This document shows, piece by piece, positions 30,539 through 40,885 of a stretch of 64,000 nt of DNA. The DNA lies in contig JAODMO010000056.1 in NCBI GenBank assembly GCA_025464995.1, forward strand, positions 62,001 through 126,000, in the 5' to 3' direction. The first letter of the stretch is position 1, and the number at the start of each line of letters is the position of its first letter. The position numbers were made by a program, and so were the translations under genes. This DNA is from Microbacteriaceae bacterium (GTDB taxonomy: Bacteria; Actinomycetota; Actinomycetes; Actinomycetales; Microbacteriaceae). Below the pieces are notes generated by a model that did not search any database, had not been told where the DNA came from, and worked only from the letters and a program-made list of their open reading frames with translations.

Positions 30539-32289
30539 CAGGAGTCCTTCCCATCGACGTTCTTATCGCCGCTCTTACCGCTGCTGGCACCCGCGAGCTG
30601 CGCCGCCTTACGCTCGGCGATGGTCTGCCGACGTGCCGCTTCCTTGCTCGCGCCCGACCTGGCGCCCTCGGCGACGGGGCTGCGGAATTGCGCGCGGCCC
30701 CGGTAGACGGCGCCGAGCGCGTTCGGGTCGAGCCCGCTGAGTGGATGACCGCTCGAGAAGTACTTCGTGGTCGCGAGCAGCTGCAGGACTGGATGCGTGA
30801 ACAGCACGACAATGATGACGTCGATGATGGTCGTGATTCCGAGCGTGAGCGCGAACCCCCGGACATTGCCGACGGCGAGAATGAAGAGCACCACCGCGGA
30901 GAGCAGGTTGACGGCCTTCGCCGCGAAGATGGTGCGGAGCGCACGCTTCCACCCCGCCTCGACGGCGGAGACCAGCATCCTGCCGTCTCGCAGCTCGTCT
31001 CTGATTCTCTCGAAGTAGACGATGAACGAGTCGGCCGTGAAGCCGATGGCCACGATGAGTCCCGCGACGCCCGCGAGCGAGAGGCGGTAGCCCTCGCGCC
31101 AGGAGAGGATCACGATGACGAAGTAGGTCACGATTCCGGCGACGACGAGCGAGGCCATCGTGACGAGCCCGAGCAGGCGGTATTGGAAGAGCGAGTACAG
31201 GAAGACCAGCACGAGACCGATGAGCCCGGCGATGAGTCCGCTCAGCAACTGCGATTCGCCGAGAGTCGCGGAGATGACCTCGGAGCTCTGCACCTGGAAT
31301 CCGATGGGCAGCGCGCCGAACTTGAGCTGGTCGGCGAGGGTCTTCGCCTCGGCCTGCTTGAAGCTGCCGCTGATCTGGGGCTTGCCGTCGGTGATGACGG
31401 CGTTCGTCGACGGCGCGGAGATGACCTTGCCGTCGAGCACGATCGCGAACTGGTTGCGCACCTCGCCGACGCCGTAGCCGTACAGGCGGGTCGTCACGTC
31501 CTTGAACTGCTCGGTGCCCTCACGGTTGAAGACGATGTTGACGCCCCACGCGCCCGTGCTGACGCCCTGGCTGTTGAGCACGAGGCCGCTGGTTGCGTCG
31601 CTGATGGTCGATCCGGCAACCTCCACGGGGCCGAGGACGAATTTCGCGACGCCCTCGGCATCACACGTGACGAGTGGCTCGGCAGCGGGCGCGACGTTGG
31701 CGCCCTCCGCGTCGAGGTCGGAGCACGCGAAGTTGCTGTACTGGTCGGAGAGAGCCGGGGTGATCCACGACTCGTCGCTCGCGTCGGTGGGCGAGACGCT
31801 CGGGGTCGACTCGAGCGGGGCGGCCGGTGCCGCGGCATCCGTCGGGTTCGGGGTGGGTGTCGCGGTGCCGTCGTTGCCGACGGCGGACGTCGCTGCCGCC
31901 TCCGTGCGCAGGACCGGACGGAACTCGAGCTTGGCCGACGACTGGATGCGGTCGAGGGTCGCCTTGTCCGGCGTACCGGGGATCGAGACGACGATGTTGC
32001 TCTCGCCCTGGGTCGTGATCTCCGCCTCGGAGACACCGCTCGCGTCGATGCGCTGGCGGATGATGGAGACTGCCTGACTGAGCTGCTCGCCCGTGACGGT
32101 CTGTCCGCCCTCGACCTCGGCTTCGAGGACGATCTGGGTGCCACCCTCGAGGTCGAGCGCAAGCTTGGGCGTCCACGACCAGTCAGCGAACGCGACACCG
32201 GCGCCGTTCACCCCGATGAGTGCAGCGATGATGACGGCGAGCCAGGCCAGCGAACGCCAGGCCTTCTTTACCGGGGTGGTTCTTGCCAC
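30538..32289 (-). CDS. secD: Protein translocase subunit SecD
   Basis: The 583-residue membrane protein has a first helix (WLAVIIAALIGVNGAGVAF), the D1 motif LALDLEGGTQIVLEAE, a large extracytoplasmic domain, and five C-terminal helices with IVAIGFTADSFIVYFERIRDE. The external domain carries a Thr/Pro/Ala/Ser-rich insertion (NPTDAAAPAAPLESTPSVSP), a low-complexity loop common in actinobacterial SecD. The start is GTG. It follows yajC with 91 bases between, which hold a 7-bp hairpin (32342-32365). Confidence 0.96.
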   Translation of the reverse strand: MARTTPVKKAWRSLAWLAVIIAALIGVNGAGVAFADWSWTPKLALDLEGGTQIVLEAEVEGGQTVTGEQLSQAVSIIRQRIDASGVSEAEITTQGESNIVVSIPGTPDKATLDRIQSSAKLEFRPVLRTEAAATSAVGNDGTATPTPNPTDAAAPAAPLESTPSVSPTDASDESWITPALSDQYSNFACSDLDAEGANVAPAAEPLVTCDAEGVAKFVLGPVEVAGSTISDATSGLVLNSQGVSTGAWGVNIVFNREGTEQFKDVTTRLYGYGVGEVRNQFAIVLDGKVISAPSTNAVITDGKPQISGSFKQAEAKTLADQLKFGALPIGFQVQSSEVISATLGESQLLSGLIAGLIGLVLVFLYSLFQYRLLGLVTMASLVVAGIVTYFVIVILSWREGYRLSLAGVAGLIVAIGFTADSFIVYFERIRDELRDGRMLVSAVEAGWKRALRTIFAAKAVNLLSAVVLFILAVGNVRGFALTLGITTIIDVIIVVLFTHPVLQLLATTKYFSSGHPLSGLDPNALGAVYRGRAQFRSPVAEGARSGASKEAARRQTIAERKAAQLAGASSGKSGDKNVDGKDS

Positions 32290-32380
32290 GTACGGACTCA
32301 GCTTTCTATGACTGTGCGGGCGCGGTCACGCCGGACACGACGCTGGCGCCCTCGCGGACGCCAGCACCCAAGGCTAGTGG

Positions 32381-32875
32381 TTACTCGTCGACCTTCTTGG
32401 ACGTGGGTGTCGCGGGCTTCGCTGCCGGGTCGGTCGTGGGCGTGGTCGGCTCGATGAAGATCTCGTCGGATGCGTGGGTGGCGGTCGGCTCGGCGAGTTC
32501 GCCGAACTCGGGGGTGGCGCCGGACGCCGCGCGCTCGCGGGCCTCGGCTTCGCGGTTCGCGATCTCCATGGCCTCTTCGACCGAGCGCGGCTGGCCCTCG
32601 GCGGCCTCGGTCTCGGTGACGACCTTCGCGAGGGTCTGGCGGTGCACGCGCACGATGTTGCCGGGCGAGGTCTCGATCTCGGCGACGTTGCTGATCTCGT
32701 CGACCGAGATGAGGGTGCCGAAGAGTCCGAAGTTCGTCATGACCTCGACGCCGGGGACGATCTGCGACTTGAGCTCGGCCTGCTTGGCCTTGGTCTTGCG
32801 GCTGTTGCGGAAGGCGTAGAAGACGAACATCGCCAGCACTACGACGAGGGCGATATTGAGAATGGTGTCGTTCAT
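32381..32875 (-). CDS. yajC: Preprotein translocase subunit YajC
   Basis: A small accessory subunit of SecDF. The 164 residues contain an N-terminal helix (ILNIALVVVLAMFVFYAF), then the conserved core RKTKAKQAELKSQIVPGVEVMTNFGLFGTLISVD, and a long acidic/Thr-Pro-rich tail. The tail makes it longer than the roughly 110-residue Gram-negative protein. It is the first gene of yajC-secD-secF. Confidence 0.92.
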   Translation of the reverse strand: MNDTILNIALVVVLAMFVFYAFRNSRKTKAKQAELKSQIVPGVEVMTNFGLFGTLISVDEISNVAEIETSPGNIVRVHRQTLAKVVTETEAAEGQPRSVEEAMEIANREAEARERAASGATPEFGELAEPTATHASDEIFIEPTTPTTDPAAKPATPTSKKVDE

Positions 32876-32947
32876 GGGAAAAGCCTCTCGGAGAGCGTGG
32901 GGGGAGCCGGGTCAGTCTAAGGGAGTCAGCTGACGTGCCCGTACGAA

Positions 32948-33970
32948 TTATAGGTCATCGCCGAAAAGGCCCTGGTTGTGCTTCGTCAGGCCGAAGTGCT
33001 TCCACGCCTCGCGCGTCGCCACGCGGCCCCTCGGTGTGCGGATGAGGAGCCCGATGCGCACGAGGAACGGCTCGACGACGGCCTCGATGGTCTCGGCCTC
33101 CTCGCCCACCGAGACGGCGAGCGTGTTGAGGCCCACCGGACCGCCGTCGAACCGCGCGAGCACGATGTTCATCACGGCGCGGTCGAGGCGGTCGAGGCCC
33201 AGCTCGTCGACGTCGTACAGCTCGAGGGCCGCGTTGACCGCCTCGATGCCGGCGCCCTTGCCCGTCACGATGGCGTAGTCGCGCACGCGCCGCAGCAGAC
33301 GGTTCGCGATGCGCGGCGTGCCCCGGCTCCGACCGGCGATCTCGGCGAGGGCGGGCCGCGCGATATCGAGCTGCAGCATCGACGCGGCGCGCACGAGCAC
33401 CTGCTCGAGTTCGCTCGACTCGTAGAACTCGAGGTGGGCGGTGAACCCGAAACGGTCGCGCAGCGGGTTGGGCAGCAACCCGGATCGCGTCGTCGCCCCG
33501 ACGAGGGTGAACGGGGCGAGGTCGAGCGGTATGGATGTCGCGCCGGCGCCCTTGCCCACCATGATGTCGATGCGGAAATCCTCCATCGCGAGGTAGAGCA
33601 TCTCCTCCGCGGACCGGGCCATGCGGTGGATCTCGTCGATGAACAGCACCTCGCCCGGCACGAGCGACGAGAGCACGGCGGCGAGGTCTCCCGCGTGCTG
33701 GATGGCGGGGCCACTCGACATCCGGAGCGGTCGGCCGCTCTCGTGCGCGACGATCATCGCGAGAGTCGTCTTGCCGAGACCGGGCGGGCCGGCGAACAGG
33801 ATGTGGTCTGCCGTGCGCCCCTGCATCGAGGCGGCCTGCAGCAGCAGCTGCAGCTGGCCGCGCACCTTCTGCTGGCCGACGAACTCAGCGAGCGACTGGG
33901 GGCGAAGCGCCCCCTCGAACGCCAGCTCGGCGTCCGACTCCGGTGCCGCGGTGAAGACCTCGTCGGTCAC
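32948..33970 (-). CDS. ruvB: Holliday junction branch migration ATPase RuvB
   Basis: The 340-residue AAA+ motor begins at the GTG at 33970, which overlaps the ruvA stop (GTGA). Walker A is [17 protein letters not shown], Walker [11 protein letters not shown], sensor ATTRSGLL, and the C-terminal winged helix ends [18 protein letters not shown]. It drives branch migration together with RuvA. Confidence 0.97.
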   Translation of the reverse strand: MTDEVFTAAPESDAELAFEGALRPQSLAEFVGQQKVRGQLQLLLQAASMQGRTADHILFAGPPGLGKTTLAMIVAHESGRPLRMSSGPAIQHAGDLAAVLSSLVPGEVLFIDEIHRMARSAEEMLYLAMEDFRIDIMVGKGAGATSIPLDLAPFTLVGATTRSGLLPNPLRDRFGFTAHLEFYESSELEQVLVRAASMLQLDIARPALAEIAGRSRGTPRIANRLLRRVRDYAIVTGKGAGIEAVNAALELYDVDELGLDRLDRAVMNIVLARFDGGPVGLNTLAVSVGEEAETIEAVVEPFLVRIGLLIRTPRGRVATREAWKHFGLTKHNQGLFGDDL

Positions 33971-34581
33971 TTGTTCGACACCGCCTGCGGGCCGAGTCTG
34001 GACAGGGCGAGGCGCAGCAGAGCGGGCACCGTCTCGCGTTCGAGCTCCGTTGCACCCGCCATGGCGTCTTCGACCGCCTGGAGCGCTGTGCGCTCGGGCC
34101 AGCCGAGACCGATGAGTGCGAGCACGACGCTGTCGTGCACGGGCGTCGCGGCGGCGGGAGTGCTCGGGCGCACCGAGTGCGTGACCACGAGCTTGCCGGC
34201 GAGGGAGACCACGATGAGCTTCGCCGTCTTCGGGCCGATGCCCGACACCTTGCGGAACGCGGCGTCGTCCTCCGACGCGATGGCGGCGGCGATCTGGTCG
34301 GGGTCGAGCACGGCGAGCACGCCCATCGCGCTGCGCGGCCCAACCCCGGTCACGCTGCGGAGGAGATCGAAGACCACGAGTTCGTCGGCCTCGGCGAATC
34401 CGTAGAGGCTGAGGTCGTCCTCGCGCACGACGAGCGCCGTGCGCACGGTCGCCTCGGAGCCGACACGCAGCGTGAGGCCGTGCCGGGGGGTGACCTGGAC
34501 CGAGAGCCCCACTCCACCGACCTCGATGACGGCGGCGGTGCCCTGGACGGCGAGCACGGTGCCGCGCACGGAGGAGATCAT
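33967..34581 (-). CDS. ruvA: Holliday junction DNA helicase subunit RuvA
   Basis: The 204-residue junction-binding subunit shows the N-terminal OB domain ([21 protein letters not shown]), the two helix-hairpin-helix motifs ([13 protein letters not shown] and [16 protein letters not shown]) and the C-terminal RuvB-binding domain after an Ala/Pro-rich linker. It overlaps ruvC and ruvB by four bases on each side. Confidence 0.96.
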   Translation of the reverse strand: MISSVRGTVLAVQGTAAVIEVGGVGLSVQVTPRHGLTLRVGSEATVRTALVVREDDLSLYGFAEADELVVFDLLRSVTGVGPRSAMGVLAVLDPDQIAAAIASEDDAAFRKVSGIGPKTAKLIVVSLAGKLVVTHSVRPSTPAAATPVHDSVVLALIGLGWPERTALQAVEDAMAGATELERETVPALLRLALSRLGPQAVSNK

Positions 34582-35222
34582 GTGCCCAGCCTACGTTTGG
34601 ACGCCGACTCGGCCGCACGCCACGCGTTCTGCGCGGGCGTGAGAGCGCCGGCTGGGCGGGCCGCCGGAGGTGCTGCCGGGGCCGGTGCCCCGCGCCACGC
34701 GTGGCAGATCGCGAGAGCGAGGGCGTCCGCAGCATCCGCCGGCGTCGGCACCTCCTCGAGACCGAGGATCTTGGCGACCATGAGGCCCACCTGTGCCTTC
34801 TCGGCCGCGCCGTAGCCCGTGACCGCTGCCTTCACCTCGCTCGGCGTGTGCAGGCCGACGGCGAGTCCACGAGCGGCGGCCGCGTGCAACGCGACTCCGC
34901 TCGCCTGGGCCGTGCCCATGACGGTGCGCAGGTTGTGCTGGGCGAACACGCGCTCGAGCGCGACGGCGTGCGGCTCGTGCTCGTCGAGGATCGCGGCGAT
35001 GCCCTGCCCGATGAGAAGCAGTCGCTGCTCGAGGGGCATGTCCGGGGGCGTACGGATGACGCCGAAATGCACGAGCACCGCCTGCCGGGTCGACGAGACA
35101 TCCACGACGCCGATCCCGCAGCGCGTGAGGCCCGGGTCGATCCCCAGCACCCGGAGGGGGCGCCCCGGCCCGGTCGTCGCTCGTGTCGGCGCGGCGCGGG
35201 CAGACGCGGTGCTGGGCGACAC
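34578..35222 (-). CDS. ruvC: Crossover junction endodeoxyribonuclease RuvC
   Basis: Resolves Holliday junctions. The GTG start gives 214 residues; about 20 low-complexity residues precede the RNase H fold. Catalytic acidic residues are visible: Asp29 in [12 protein letters not shown], Glu in [11 protein letters not shown], and the Asp pair in [15 protein letters not shown] Pro/Ala-rich tail follows. It lies 6 bases after yebC. Confidence 0.96.
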   Translation of the reverse strand: MSPSTASARAAPTRATTGPGRPLRVLGIDPGLTRCGIGVVDVSSTRQAVLVHFGVIRTPPDMPLEQRLLLIGQGIAAILDEHEPHAVALERVFAQHNLRTVMGTAQASGVALHAAAARGLAVGLHTPSEVKAAVTGYGAAEKAQVGLMVAKILGLEEVPTPADAADALALAICHAWRGAPAPAAPPAARPAGALTPAQNAWRAAESASKRRLGT

Positions 35223-35228
35223 CGTGAC

Positions 35229-35987
35229 CTAGTCTTCGTCCAGTTGTGCCTGTACCTCGGGGGTGATCTCGAAGTTCGCGAAGATGTTCTGCACGTCGTC
35301 GGAGTCTTCGAGAGCGTCGATCAGGCGGAAGATCTTGCGCGCCGTCTCCGCGTCGACCTCGATGGTGAGGTTCGGCACGAACTCGAGCTCCGACGAGTCG
35401 TAGTCGATGCCCGCGGCCTGCAGCGCCGTGCGCGTGGAGACCAGGTGCGACGGATCGGTGATGACCTCGAAGCCTCCCCCGTGGTTCTTCACCTCTTCGG
35501 CGCCGGCGTCGAGCACGGCCTCGAGGATGTCGTCTTCGCTGACGCCGTCGACGGCGGTGATCGTGATGACGCCCTTGCGGCTGAAGTTGTAGGCGACACT
35601 TCCCGGGTCGGCCATCGCTGCGCCGTTGCGCGTCATGGTCGCGCGCACGTCGGCGGCGGCACGGTTCTTGTTGTCGGTGAGGCACTCGATGAGCATCGCG
35701 ACTCCGTTGGCCCCGTAGCCCTCGTAGATGATGGTGGTGTACTCGACCGACTCACCGCTGAGTCCGGCTCCACGCTTGACGGCGCGGTCGATGTTGTCGT
35801 TCGGAACCGAGGTCTTCTTTGCCTTCTGGATGGCGTCGACGAGAGTCGGGTTGCCCGAGAGGTCGGCACCGCCCATCTTGGCTGCGACTTCGATGTTCTT
35901 GATGAGCTTGGCGAACGACTTTGCACGGCGCGAATCGGTGATCGCCTTCTTGTGCTTGGTGGTTGCCCATTTGGAGTGGCCTGACAT
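35229..35987 (-). CDS. YebC/PmpR-family protein
   Basis: The 252-residue protein starts [18 protein letters not shown], the invariant YebC/TACO1 signature, with [21 protein letters not shown] in the centre. Family members act as DNA-binding regulators, and more recent work supports a ribosome-linked role at polyproline stretches. Its position upstream of ruvC is conserved in bacteria. Confidence 0.95.
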   Translation of the reverse strand: MSGHSKWATTKHKKAITDSRRAKSFAKLIKNIEVAAKMGGADLSGNPTLVDAIQKAKKTSVPNDNIDRAVKRGAGLSGESVEYTTIIYEGYGANGVAMLIECLTDNKNRAAADVRATMTRNGAAMADPGSVAYNFSRKGVITITAVDGVSEDDILEAVLDAGAEEVKNHGGGFEVITDPSHLVSTRTALQAAGIDYDSSELEFVPNLTIEVDAETARKIFRLIDALEDSDDVQNIFANFEITPEVQAQLDED

Positions 35988-36031
35988 GCTCCATATTCTA
36001 TCCAACGGGCACACGCCGGACCGCCAACCCG

Positions 36032-36634
36032 CTAGGTGAGCCGCACTCCCGTCGACCGCAGCTCGAGAGCCGCGAGCGACCGCATCACTCCCTCGTCCCC
36101 GCGCCGCCACGCTGCCATGGGATCGGGGTCGACGCGGGCGAGTGCCGGCAGCGCTTGGCGGGAGAGAGCGCGCAGCGCGAGGAGGTCGACGCCCGCACCG
36201 CCCGCGACGAGCGCCTTGGTGCTCGCGGCCCTCCGGGCGAAGCGGATGCGAGGGATGAGCCAGAGTACGAGGATCGTGAGCGTGGGAAGCAGGGCGATAC
36301 CGAAGCCGAGCCCGTTGGCCAGGTTCTCGACCGCCACCTGCTGGCTCCGGCCGGCAGCCTCGAGGGTGGCACCGGCGGACGACGCGTCGTCGAAGGGACC
36401 GCGGATGCCGCCGCCGATCAGAGGCACGCCGCCGAGGTTGTCGCCGACATCCGTCATCGTGTCTCGGAACCCGGCTCCGGCCTCCTGCATCTGCTTGCCG
36501 AAGTCGGTGAGCTGCATCACGAGTGCCCGTACGGTGAGGCCCAGCCAGGCCCACGCGCCGATGGCGAGGACGGCAAGAATGTCACCCGTGACCTGGCGAG
36601 TGCGATGGGCGGCGAAATCGGAGTAGAGCTTCAT
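36032..36634 (-). CDS. Two-helix membrane protein of unknown function
   Basis: The start is taken at [14 protein letters not shown] (ATG 36634, 200 aa). It has one helix at about 15-38 ([21 protein letters not shown]), a roughly 65-residue loop rich in Gly/Asp/Ala predicted outside the membrane, and a second helix at about 106-131. The cytoplasmic tail ([12 protein letters not shown]...) is helical and basic. No family is recognised. It lies between pdxT and yebC on the same strand. Confidence 0.82.
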   Translation of the reverse strand: MKLYSDFAAHRTRQVTGDILAVLAIGAWAWLGLTVRALVMQLTDFGKQMQEAGAGFRDTMTDVGDNLGGVPLIGGGIRGPFDDASSAGATLEAAGRSQQVAVENLANGLGFGIALLPTLTILVLWLIPRIRFARRAASTKALVAGGAGVDLLALRALSRQALPALARVDPDPMAAWRRGDEGVMRSLAALELRSTGVRLT

Positions 36635-36665
36635 GCCTCCACTCTCGCACCTGTGCCCACAACCA

Positions 36666-37238
36666 TCAGGAGCGGGCGCGCACCTTCTCGAGGAAGTACT
36701 CGTGGAACCGGGTCTCGCCCGTGATCTCGGGGTGGAACGAGGTTCCGAGCAGGTTGCCCTGCTCGATCGCCACAATCCGCCCGTCGTCGAGCGCGCTCAG
36801 AACGGTCACCTCGTCGGCGACCTTCTCGACCACGGGGGCGCGGATGAACACCGCGTGCACGGACGGCTCGCCGAGCGCAGGCACATCGAGGTCGGTCTCG
36901 AACGAGTCGAGTTGCGACCCGAAAGCGTTGCGGCGCACGGTCACGTCGAATCCGCCGATGGTCTGCTGGCCGTCGATGGCGTCGCGCACGGTGTTCGACA
37001 GCATGATGAGCCCGGCGCACGTGCCGAAGACGGGCAGGCCCGAAGCCACGGCGTCCTTGAGCGGCTGCGCCAGACCGAAGAGGCGGCTGAGCTTGTCCAT
37101 CACGCTGGACTCGCCCCCGGGGATGACGAGACCGCTCACCCGCTCCAGGTCGCCGGGGCGGCGCACCGCTATGGCGTCGGCCCCGAGCTCCGCGAACACC
37201 GAGAGGTGCTCCCTGAAGTCGCCCTGGAGAGCGAGCAC
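36666..37238 (-). CDS. pdxT: Pyridoxal 5'-phosphate synthase glutaminase subunit PdxT
   Basis: Supplies ammonia to PdxS. The triad is visible: Cys in VFGTCAGLIML, and His and Glu in SFHPEIT; the oxyanion loop is VIPGGESSVMDKL. The first conventional start codon is the GTG at 37238, but it begins inside the first beta strand (MLALQGDFREH). The in-frame sequence upstream reads LTATNGRRSSSPDAPIG, which would restore the usual IGVLALQG. Apart from a CTG at 37289 there is no initiator before the in-frame pdxS stop. The true start is probably that CTG. Confidence 0.9.
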   Translation of the reverse strand: MLALQGDFREHLSVFAELGADAIAVRRPGDLERVSGLVIPGGESSVMDKLSRLFGLAQPLKDAVASGLPVFGTCAGLIMLSNTVRDAIDGQQTIGGFDVTVRRNAFGSQLDSFETDLDVPALGEPSVHAVFIRAPVVEKVADEVTVLSALDDGRIVAIEQGNLLGTSFHPEITGETRFHEYFLEKVRARS

Positions 37239-37295
37239 GCCGATGGGCGCGTCCGGCGAGCTCGAGCGCCGACCGTTGGTCGCGGTCAGGACGAC

Positions 37296-38198
37296 CTACC
37301 AGCCACGCTCGGAGAGACGGTGTGGTGCGGCGAGGTCGGAGACGTTGATGCCCACCATCGCCTCGCCGAGTCCACGAGACGCCTCGGCGATCACATCGGC
37401 GTCGTCGAAGAACGTCGTCGCCTTCACGATGGCCGCGGCGCGCTGCGCCGGGTTACCCGACTTGAAGATTCCGGAGCCCACGAACACGCCGTCCGCACCG
37501 AGCTGCATCATGAGCGCAGCATCCGCGGGGGTGGCGACGCCGCCGGCGGTGAACAGCACGACGGGCAGCTTGCCGGTGCGCGCGATCTCGAGCACGAGGT
37601 CGTACGGCGCCTGCAGTTCCTTCGCAGCCACGTACAACTCGTCGTGCGTCTTCGCCGAGAGGGCCGCGATCTCGCCCTTGATCGTGCGGATGTGCTTGGT
37701 CGCCTCAGAGACGTCGCCGGTTCCGGCCTCGCCCTTGGAGCGGATCATCGCCGCGCCCTCGGTGATGCGACGCAGAGCCTCGCCCAGGTTGGTGGCGCCA
37801 CAGACGAACGGCACGTTGAACTGCCACTTGTCGATGTGGTTGACGTAGTCGGCGGGGCTCAGCACCTCGGACTCGTCGATGTAGTCGACCTTGAGCGACT
37901 GGAGCACCTGCGCCTCGACGAAGTGACCGATGCGGGCCTTCGCCATGACCGGGATGGACACGGCCTCGATGATCCCGTCGATGAGGTCGGGGTCGCTCAT
38001 GCGGGCGACACCCCCCTGCGAACGGATGTCGGCCGGAACCCGCTCGAGCGCCATGACGGCGACCGCGCCGGCATCCTCGGCGATCTTCGCCTGATCGGCG
38101 TTGACGACGTCCATGATGACTCCGCCCTTCAGCATCTCGGCGAGTCCGCGCTTGACGCGGCTCGTGCCCTGCTGGTCTGTCGTTTCGCTAATGCTCAT
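37296..38198 (-). CDS. pdxS: Pyridoxal 5'-phosphate synthase subunit PdxS
   Basis: Forms PLP from ribose 5-phosphate, glyceraldehyde 3-phosphate and ammonia. The 300-residue TIM barrel starts [41 protein letters not shown]. It contains the catalytic lysines in [10 protein letters not shown] and MRKARIGH-type [13 protein letters not shown], and the C-terminal [13 protein letters not shown]. It stops in frame with, and 6 bases before, the presumed CTG of pdxT. Confidence 0.97.
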   Translation of the reverse strand: MSISETTDQQGTSRVKRGLAEMLKGGVIMDVVNADQAKIAEDAGAVAVMALERVPADIRSQGGVARMSDPDLIDGIIEAVSIPVMAKARIGHFVEAQVLQSLKVDYIDESEVLSPADYVNHIDKWQFNVPFVCGATNLGEALRRITEGAAMIRSKGEAGTGDVSEATKHIRTIKGEIAALSAKTHDELYVAAKELQAPYDLVLEIARTGKLPVVLFTAGGVATPADAALMMQLGADGVFVGSGIFKSGNPAQRAAAIVKATTFFDDADVIAEASRGLGEAMVGINVSDLAAPHRLSERGW

Positions 38199-38209
38199 GG
38201 TTCCTGATT

Positions 38210-38818
38210 CTACTGGTGCTGGGAAGGAGAGGCTGGGCGCTGCGATGCGCCGGGGCCGGCTGAGGCCGGCCAGGCGGCGGCGACTTCGGCACGCACATCG
38301 CCGAGGAGACGCGGAAGCGCCTTGGTGCCCGCGATGATCGGGAAGAAGTTCGCGTCGTGCTCCCACCGCGGCACGATGTGCTGGTGCAGGTGCTCCGCGA
38401 TGCCCGCACCGGCGACCTGACCCTGGTTCATGCCGATGTTGTAGCCGTGGGCATGGGATGTCGCGGTCAGCACGCGCATGGCTGTCTGGGTGAGGCGCGC
38501 GATCTCCGCGACCTCCTCGTCCGTCGCCTGGTCGTACGTCGAGACGTGGCGGTACGGGCACACGAGGAGATGGCCGCTGTTGTACGGAAAGAGGTTGAGC
38601 AGCACGAAGGCATGCTCGCCCCGCTTGACGATGAGCGCCTGCTCGTCGTCAAGCGTCGGCGCGATGCAGAACGGGCACACCTCTTTGCCGGGCAGCTGGC
38701 CGCTCTCGATATACGCGATGCGGTGCGGCGTCCACAACCGTTGGAACGCGTCGGGAACGGCCGCGAAGCCGTCTATCGACTCGACGCGCTCATACTCCGT
38801 GCCGTCGTAGTCCCTCAC
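38210..38818 (-). CDS. HIT-domain nucleotide hydrolase/phosphorylase
   Basis: The 202-residue protein resembles mycobacterial Rv2613c (an Ap4A phosphorylase). It shows [16 protein letters not shown], a CPFC pair, [47 protein letters not shown] with the HIT triad, and [16 protein letters not shown]. The GTG start overlaps the thrS stop by one base (TAGTG). Exact substrate is inferred from family resemblance. Confidence 0.92.
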   Translation of the reverse strand: MRDYDGTEYERVESIDGFAAVPDAFQRLWTPHRIAYIESGQLPGKEVCPFCIAPTLDDEQALIVKRGEHAFVLLNLFPYNSGHLLVCPYRHVSTYDQATDEEVAEIARLTQTAMRVLTATSHAHGYNIGMNQGQVAGAGIAEHLHQHIVPRWEHDANFFPIIAGTKALPRLLGDVRAEVAAAWPASAGPGASQRPASPSQHQ

Positions 38819-40806
38819 TAGACCTGCGCTTTCGTCTCGATCGCGTCGACGATGCGCTGGATGGCCTCGTCCACAGGGATGCCGTTCTCCTGGCGCCCGT
38901 CGCGGAAGCGGAAGCTCACCGCGCCGTTGGCGCGGTCCTCCTCGCCGGCGATCAGTTGGAACGGCACCTTCTGCAGGGTGGCGTTGCGGATCTTCTTCGG
39001 CATGCGGTCGCTCGACGAGTCGAGTTCGACGCGCACGCCCTTCTCCTTGAGCCTCGCCAGCACGCCCCAGAGGTATTCCTCGTACTGCTCGGCGACGGGG
39101 ATGCCGATGACCTGCACCGGCGAGAGCCACACCGGGAAGGCACCCGCGTAGTGCTCGAGCAGGATGGCGAAGAACCGCTCGATGGAGCCGAGCAGCGCCC
39201 GATGGATCATGACCGGCTGCTGGCGCGTGCCGTCAGCGGCGGTGTACTCGAGCTCGAACAGCTCGGGTTGGTTGAAGTCGAGCTGCACGGTCGAGAGCTG
39301 CCACGTGCGCCCGATGGCGTCGCGGGCCTGCACCGAGATCTTCGGCCCGTAGAACGCGGCACCGCCGGGATCGGCGACGAGCTCGAGGCCGGAGTCGACC
39401 GCCACCTGCCGCAGGGTCTCGGTCGCGGCATCCCACTGCTCGTCGGTTCCCACCGACTTCTCGGGGTCGCGGGTCGAGAGCTCGAGGTAGAAGTTGTCGA
39501 GTCCGTAGCCGCGGAGCGTCTCGAAGACGAACTCCAGCTGGCTCGCGACCTCCGCCTTGACCTGGTCTTCGGTGACGTAGATGTGGGCGTCGTCCTGTGT
39601 CAGGCCGCGCACGCGGGTGAGGCCGGAGAGCGTTCCACTCTTCTCGTACCGGTAGACGGTGCCGAACTCGGCGAGACGCAGCGGCAGCTCGCGATAACTG
39701 CGACCGCGGGCCCGGAAGATGAGGTTGTGCATGGGGCAGTTCATGGGCTTGAGGTAGTAGTCCTGGCCCTGGCGGGTGACGTTGCCCTCCGCATCGACCT
39801 CCTCGTCGAGATGCATCGCCGGGAACATGCCGTCCTTGTACCAGTTGAGGTGCTGGCTGGTCTCGAACAGGTGGCCCTTGGTGATGTGCGGCGTGTTGAC
39901 GAGGTCGTAGCCGTGGGCGAGGAGACGCTCGCGCATGTAGTTCTCGATCTCGGCCCGGATGATGCCACCCTTCGGATGGAACACCGCGAGTCCCGACCCG
40001 ATCTCCTCGGGGAACGAGAAGAGGTCGAGCTCCTGGCCGAGCTTGCGGTGGTCGCGCTTCGCGGCCTCCTCGAGACGCGACTGGTACGCCCGCAGCTCGT
40101 CCTTGGTCGCCCACGCCGTGCCGTAGATTCGCTGCAGCTGCTTGTTCTTCTCAGAGCCGCGCCAGTAGGCGGCTGCCGTGCGCATGAGCGCGAACCCGTT
40201 GCCGATCATGCGGGTCGACGGCAGGTGCGGGCCACGGCACAGGTCGCTCCAGTACACCTCGCCGGTCTTGGCGTCGACGTTGTCGTAGATGGTGAGCTCG
40301 GCTCCCCCGACCTCGACCGACTCGTTGTCGCTGCCGAGCTCCACGGCGGATCCGGTCTCCTCGGAGGTCGTCGCGCCGCCCTTGAGCCCGATGAGCTCCA
40401 ACTTGTATGGCTCGCCTCTCAGCTCATCGCGAGCCGCATCATCCGTCACCACCCGGCGCACGAAGCGCTGGCCCTGCTTGATGATGCGTTCCATGGCCTT
40501 GTCTATCGCCTTGACGTCGTCCGGGGTGAACGGGGTCTCGACGTCGAAGTCGTAGTAGAAGCCGTCGGTCACGGGCGGCCCGATGCCCAGCTTCGCCTCG
40601 GGGTTGATCGACTGCACGGCCTGGGCCATGACGTGGGCCGCCGAGTGGCGCAGGATGTTGAGGCCGTCCGGGCTCGAGATCTCGACGGGCTCGACCGTGT
40701 CGGTCTCCGCTACCGTCGCGGCCAGATCCCTCAGTTCGCCATTGACGCGCATGGCAACGACGCTGCGCTCGGTGAATAGGTCGAATCCGGTTCTCTGGTC
40801 ACTCAT
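38818..40806 (-). CDS. thrS: Threonine-tRNA ligase
   Basis: The 662-residue class II synthetase begins at ATG 40806 ([15 protein letters not shown]). The N-terminal TGS-like part is short ([16 protein letters not shown]). The editing domain has [13 protein letters not shown] and [11 protein letters not shown]. The catalytic core has [12 protein letters not shown] (zinc Cys), [23 protein letters not shown] and [13 protein letters not shown]. The anticodon domain follows. Coupled to the HIT gene. Confidence 0.97.
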   Translation of the reverse strand: MSDQRTGFDLFTERSVVAMRVNGELRDLAATVAETDTVEPVEISSPDGLNILRHSAAHVMAQAVQSINPEAKLGIGPPVTDGFYYDFDVETPFTPDDVKAIDKAMERIIKQGQRFVRRVVTDDAARDELRGEPYKLELIGLKGGATTSEETGSAVELGSDNESVEVGGAELTIYDNVDAKTGEVYWSDLCRGPHLPSTRMIGNGFALMRTAAAYWRGSEKNKQLQRIYGTAWATKDELRAYQSRLEEAAKRDHRKLGQELDLFSFPEEIGSGLAVFHPKGGIIRAEIENYMRERLLAHGYDLVNTPHITKGHLFETSQHLNWYKDGMFPAMHLDEEVDAEGNVTRQGQDYYLKPMNCPMHNLIFRARGRSYRELPLRLAEFGTVYRYEKSGTLSGLTRVRGLTQDDAHIYVTEDQVKAEVASQLEFVFETLRGYGLDNFYLELSTRDPEKSVGTDEQWDAATETLRQVAVDSGLELVADPGGAAFYGPKISVQARDAIGRTWQLSTVQLDFNQPELFELEYTAADGTRQQPVMIHRALLGSIERFFAILLEHYAGAFPVWLSPVQVIGIPVAEQYEEYLWGVLARLKEKGVRVELDSSSDRMPKKIRNATLQKVPFQLIAGEEDRANGAVSFRFRDGRQENGIPVDEAIQRIVDAIETKAQV

Positions 40807-40885
40807 TCTCACAACTTTAGCGGTGGCCGGGCGGCTCGGATCGCGCGGCGGGTGCGCCTCCCGGCGCCCGTTGTCGTCGATACCC

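Noticed and set aside
32342..32365. A 7-bp hairpin between yajC and secD as a terminator
   Set aside because: Short stem, no U tract, inside a conserved operon; listed only in the secD note.
30688..32457. A 589-codon plus-strand frame opposite secD
   Set aside because: Shadow frame of secD; arginine/aspartate-rich low-complexity translation.
38198..38209. A riboswitch or T-box before pdxS, thrS or alaS
   Set aside because: These genes have short or coding upstream gaps with no specifier loop or T-box core.
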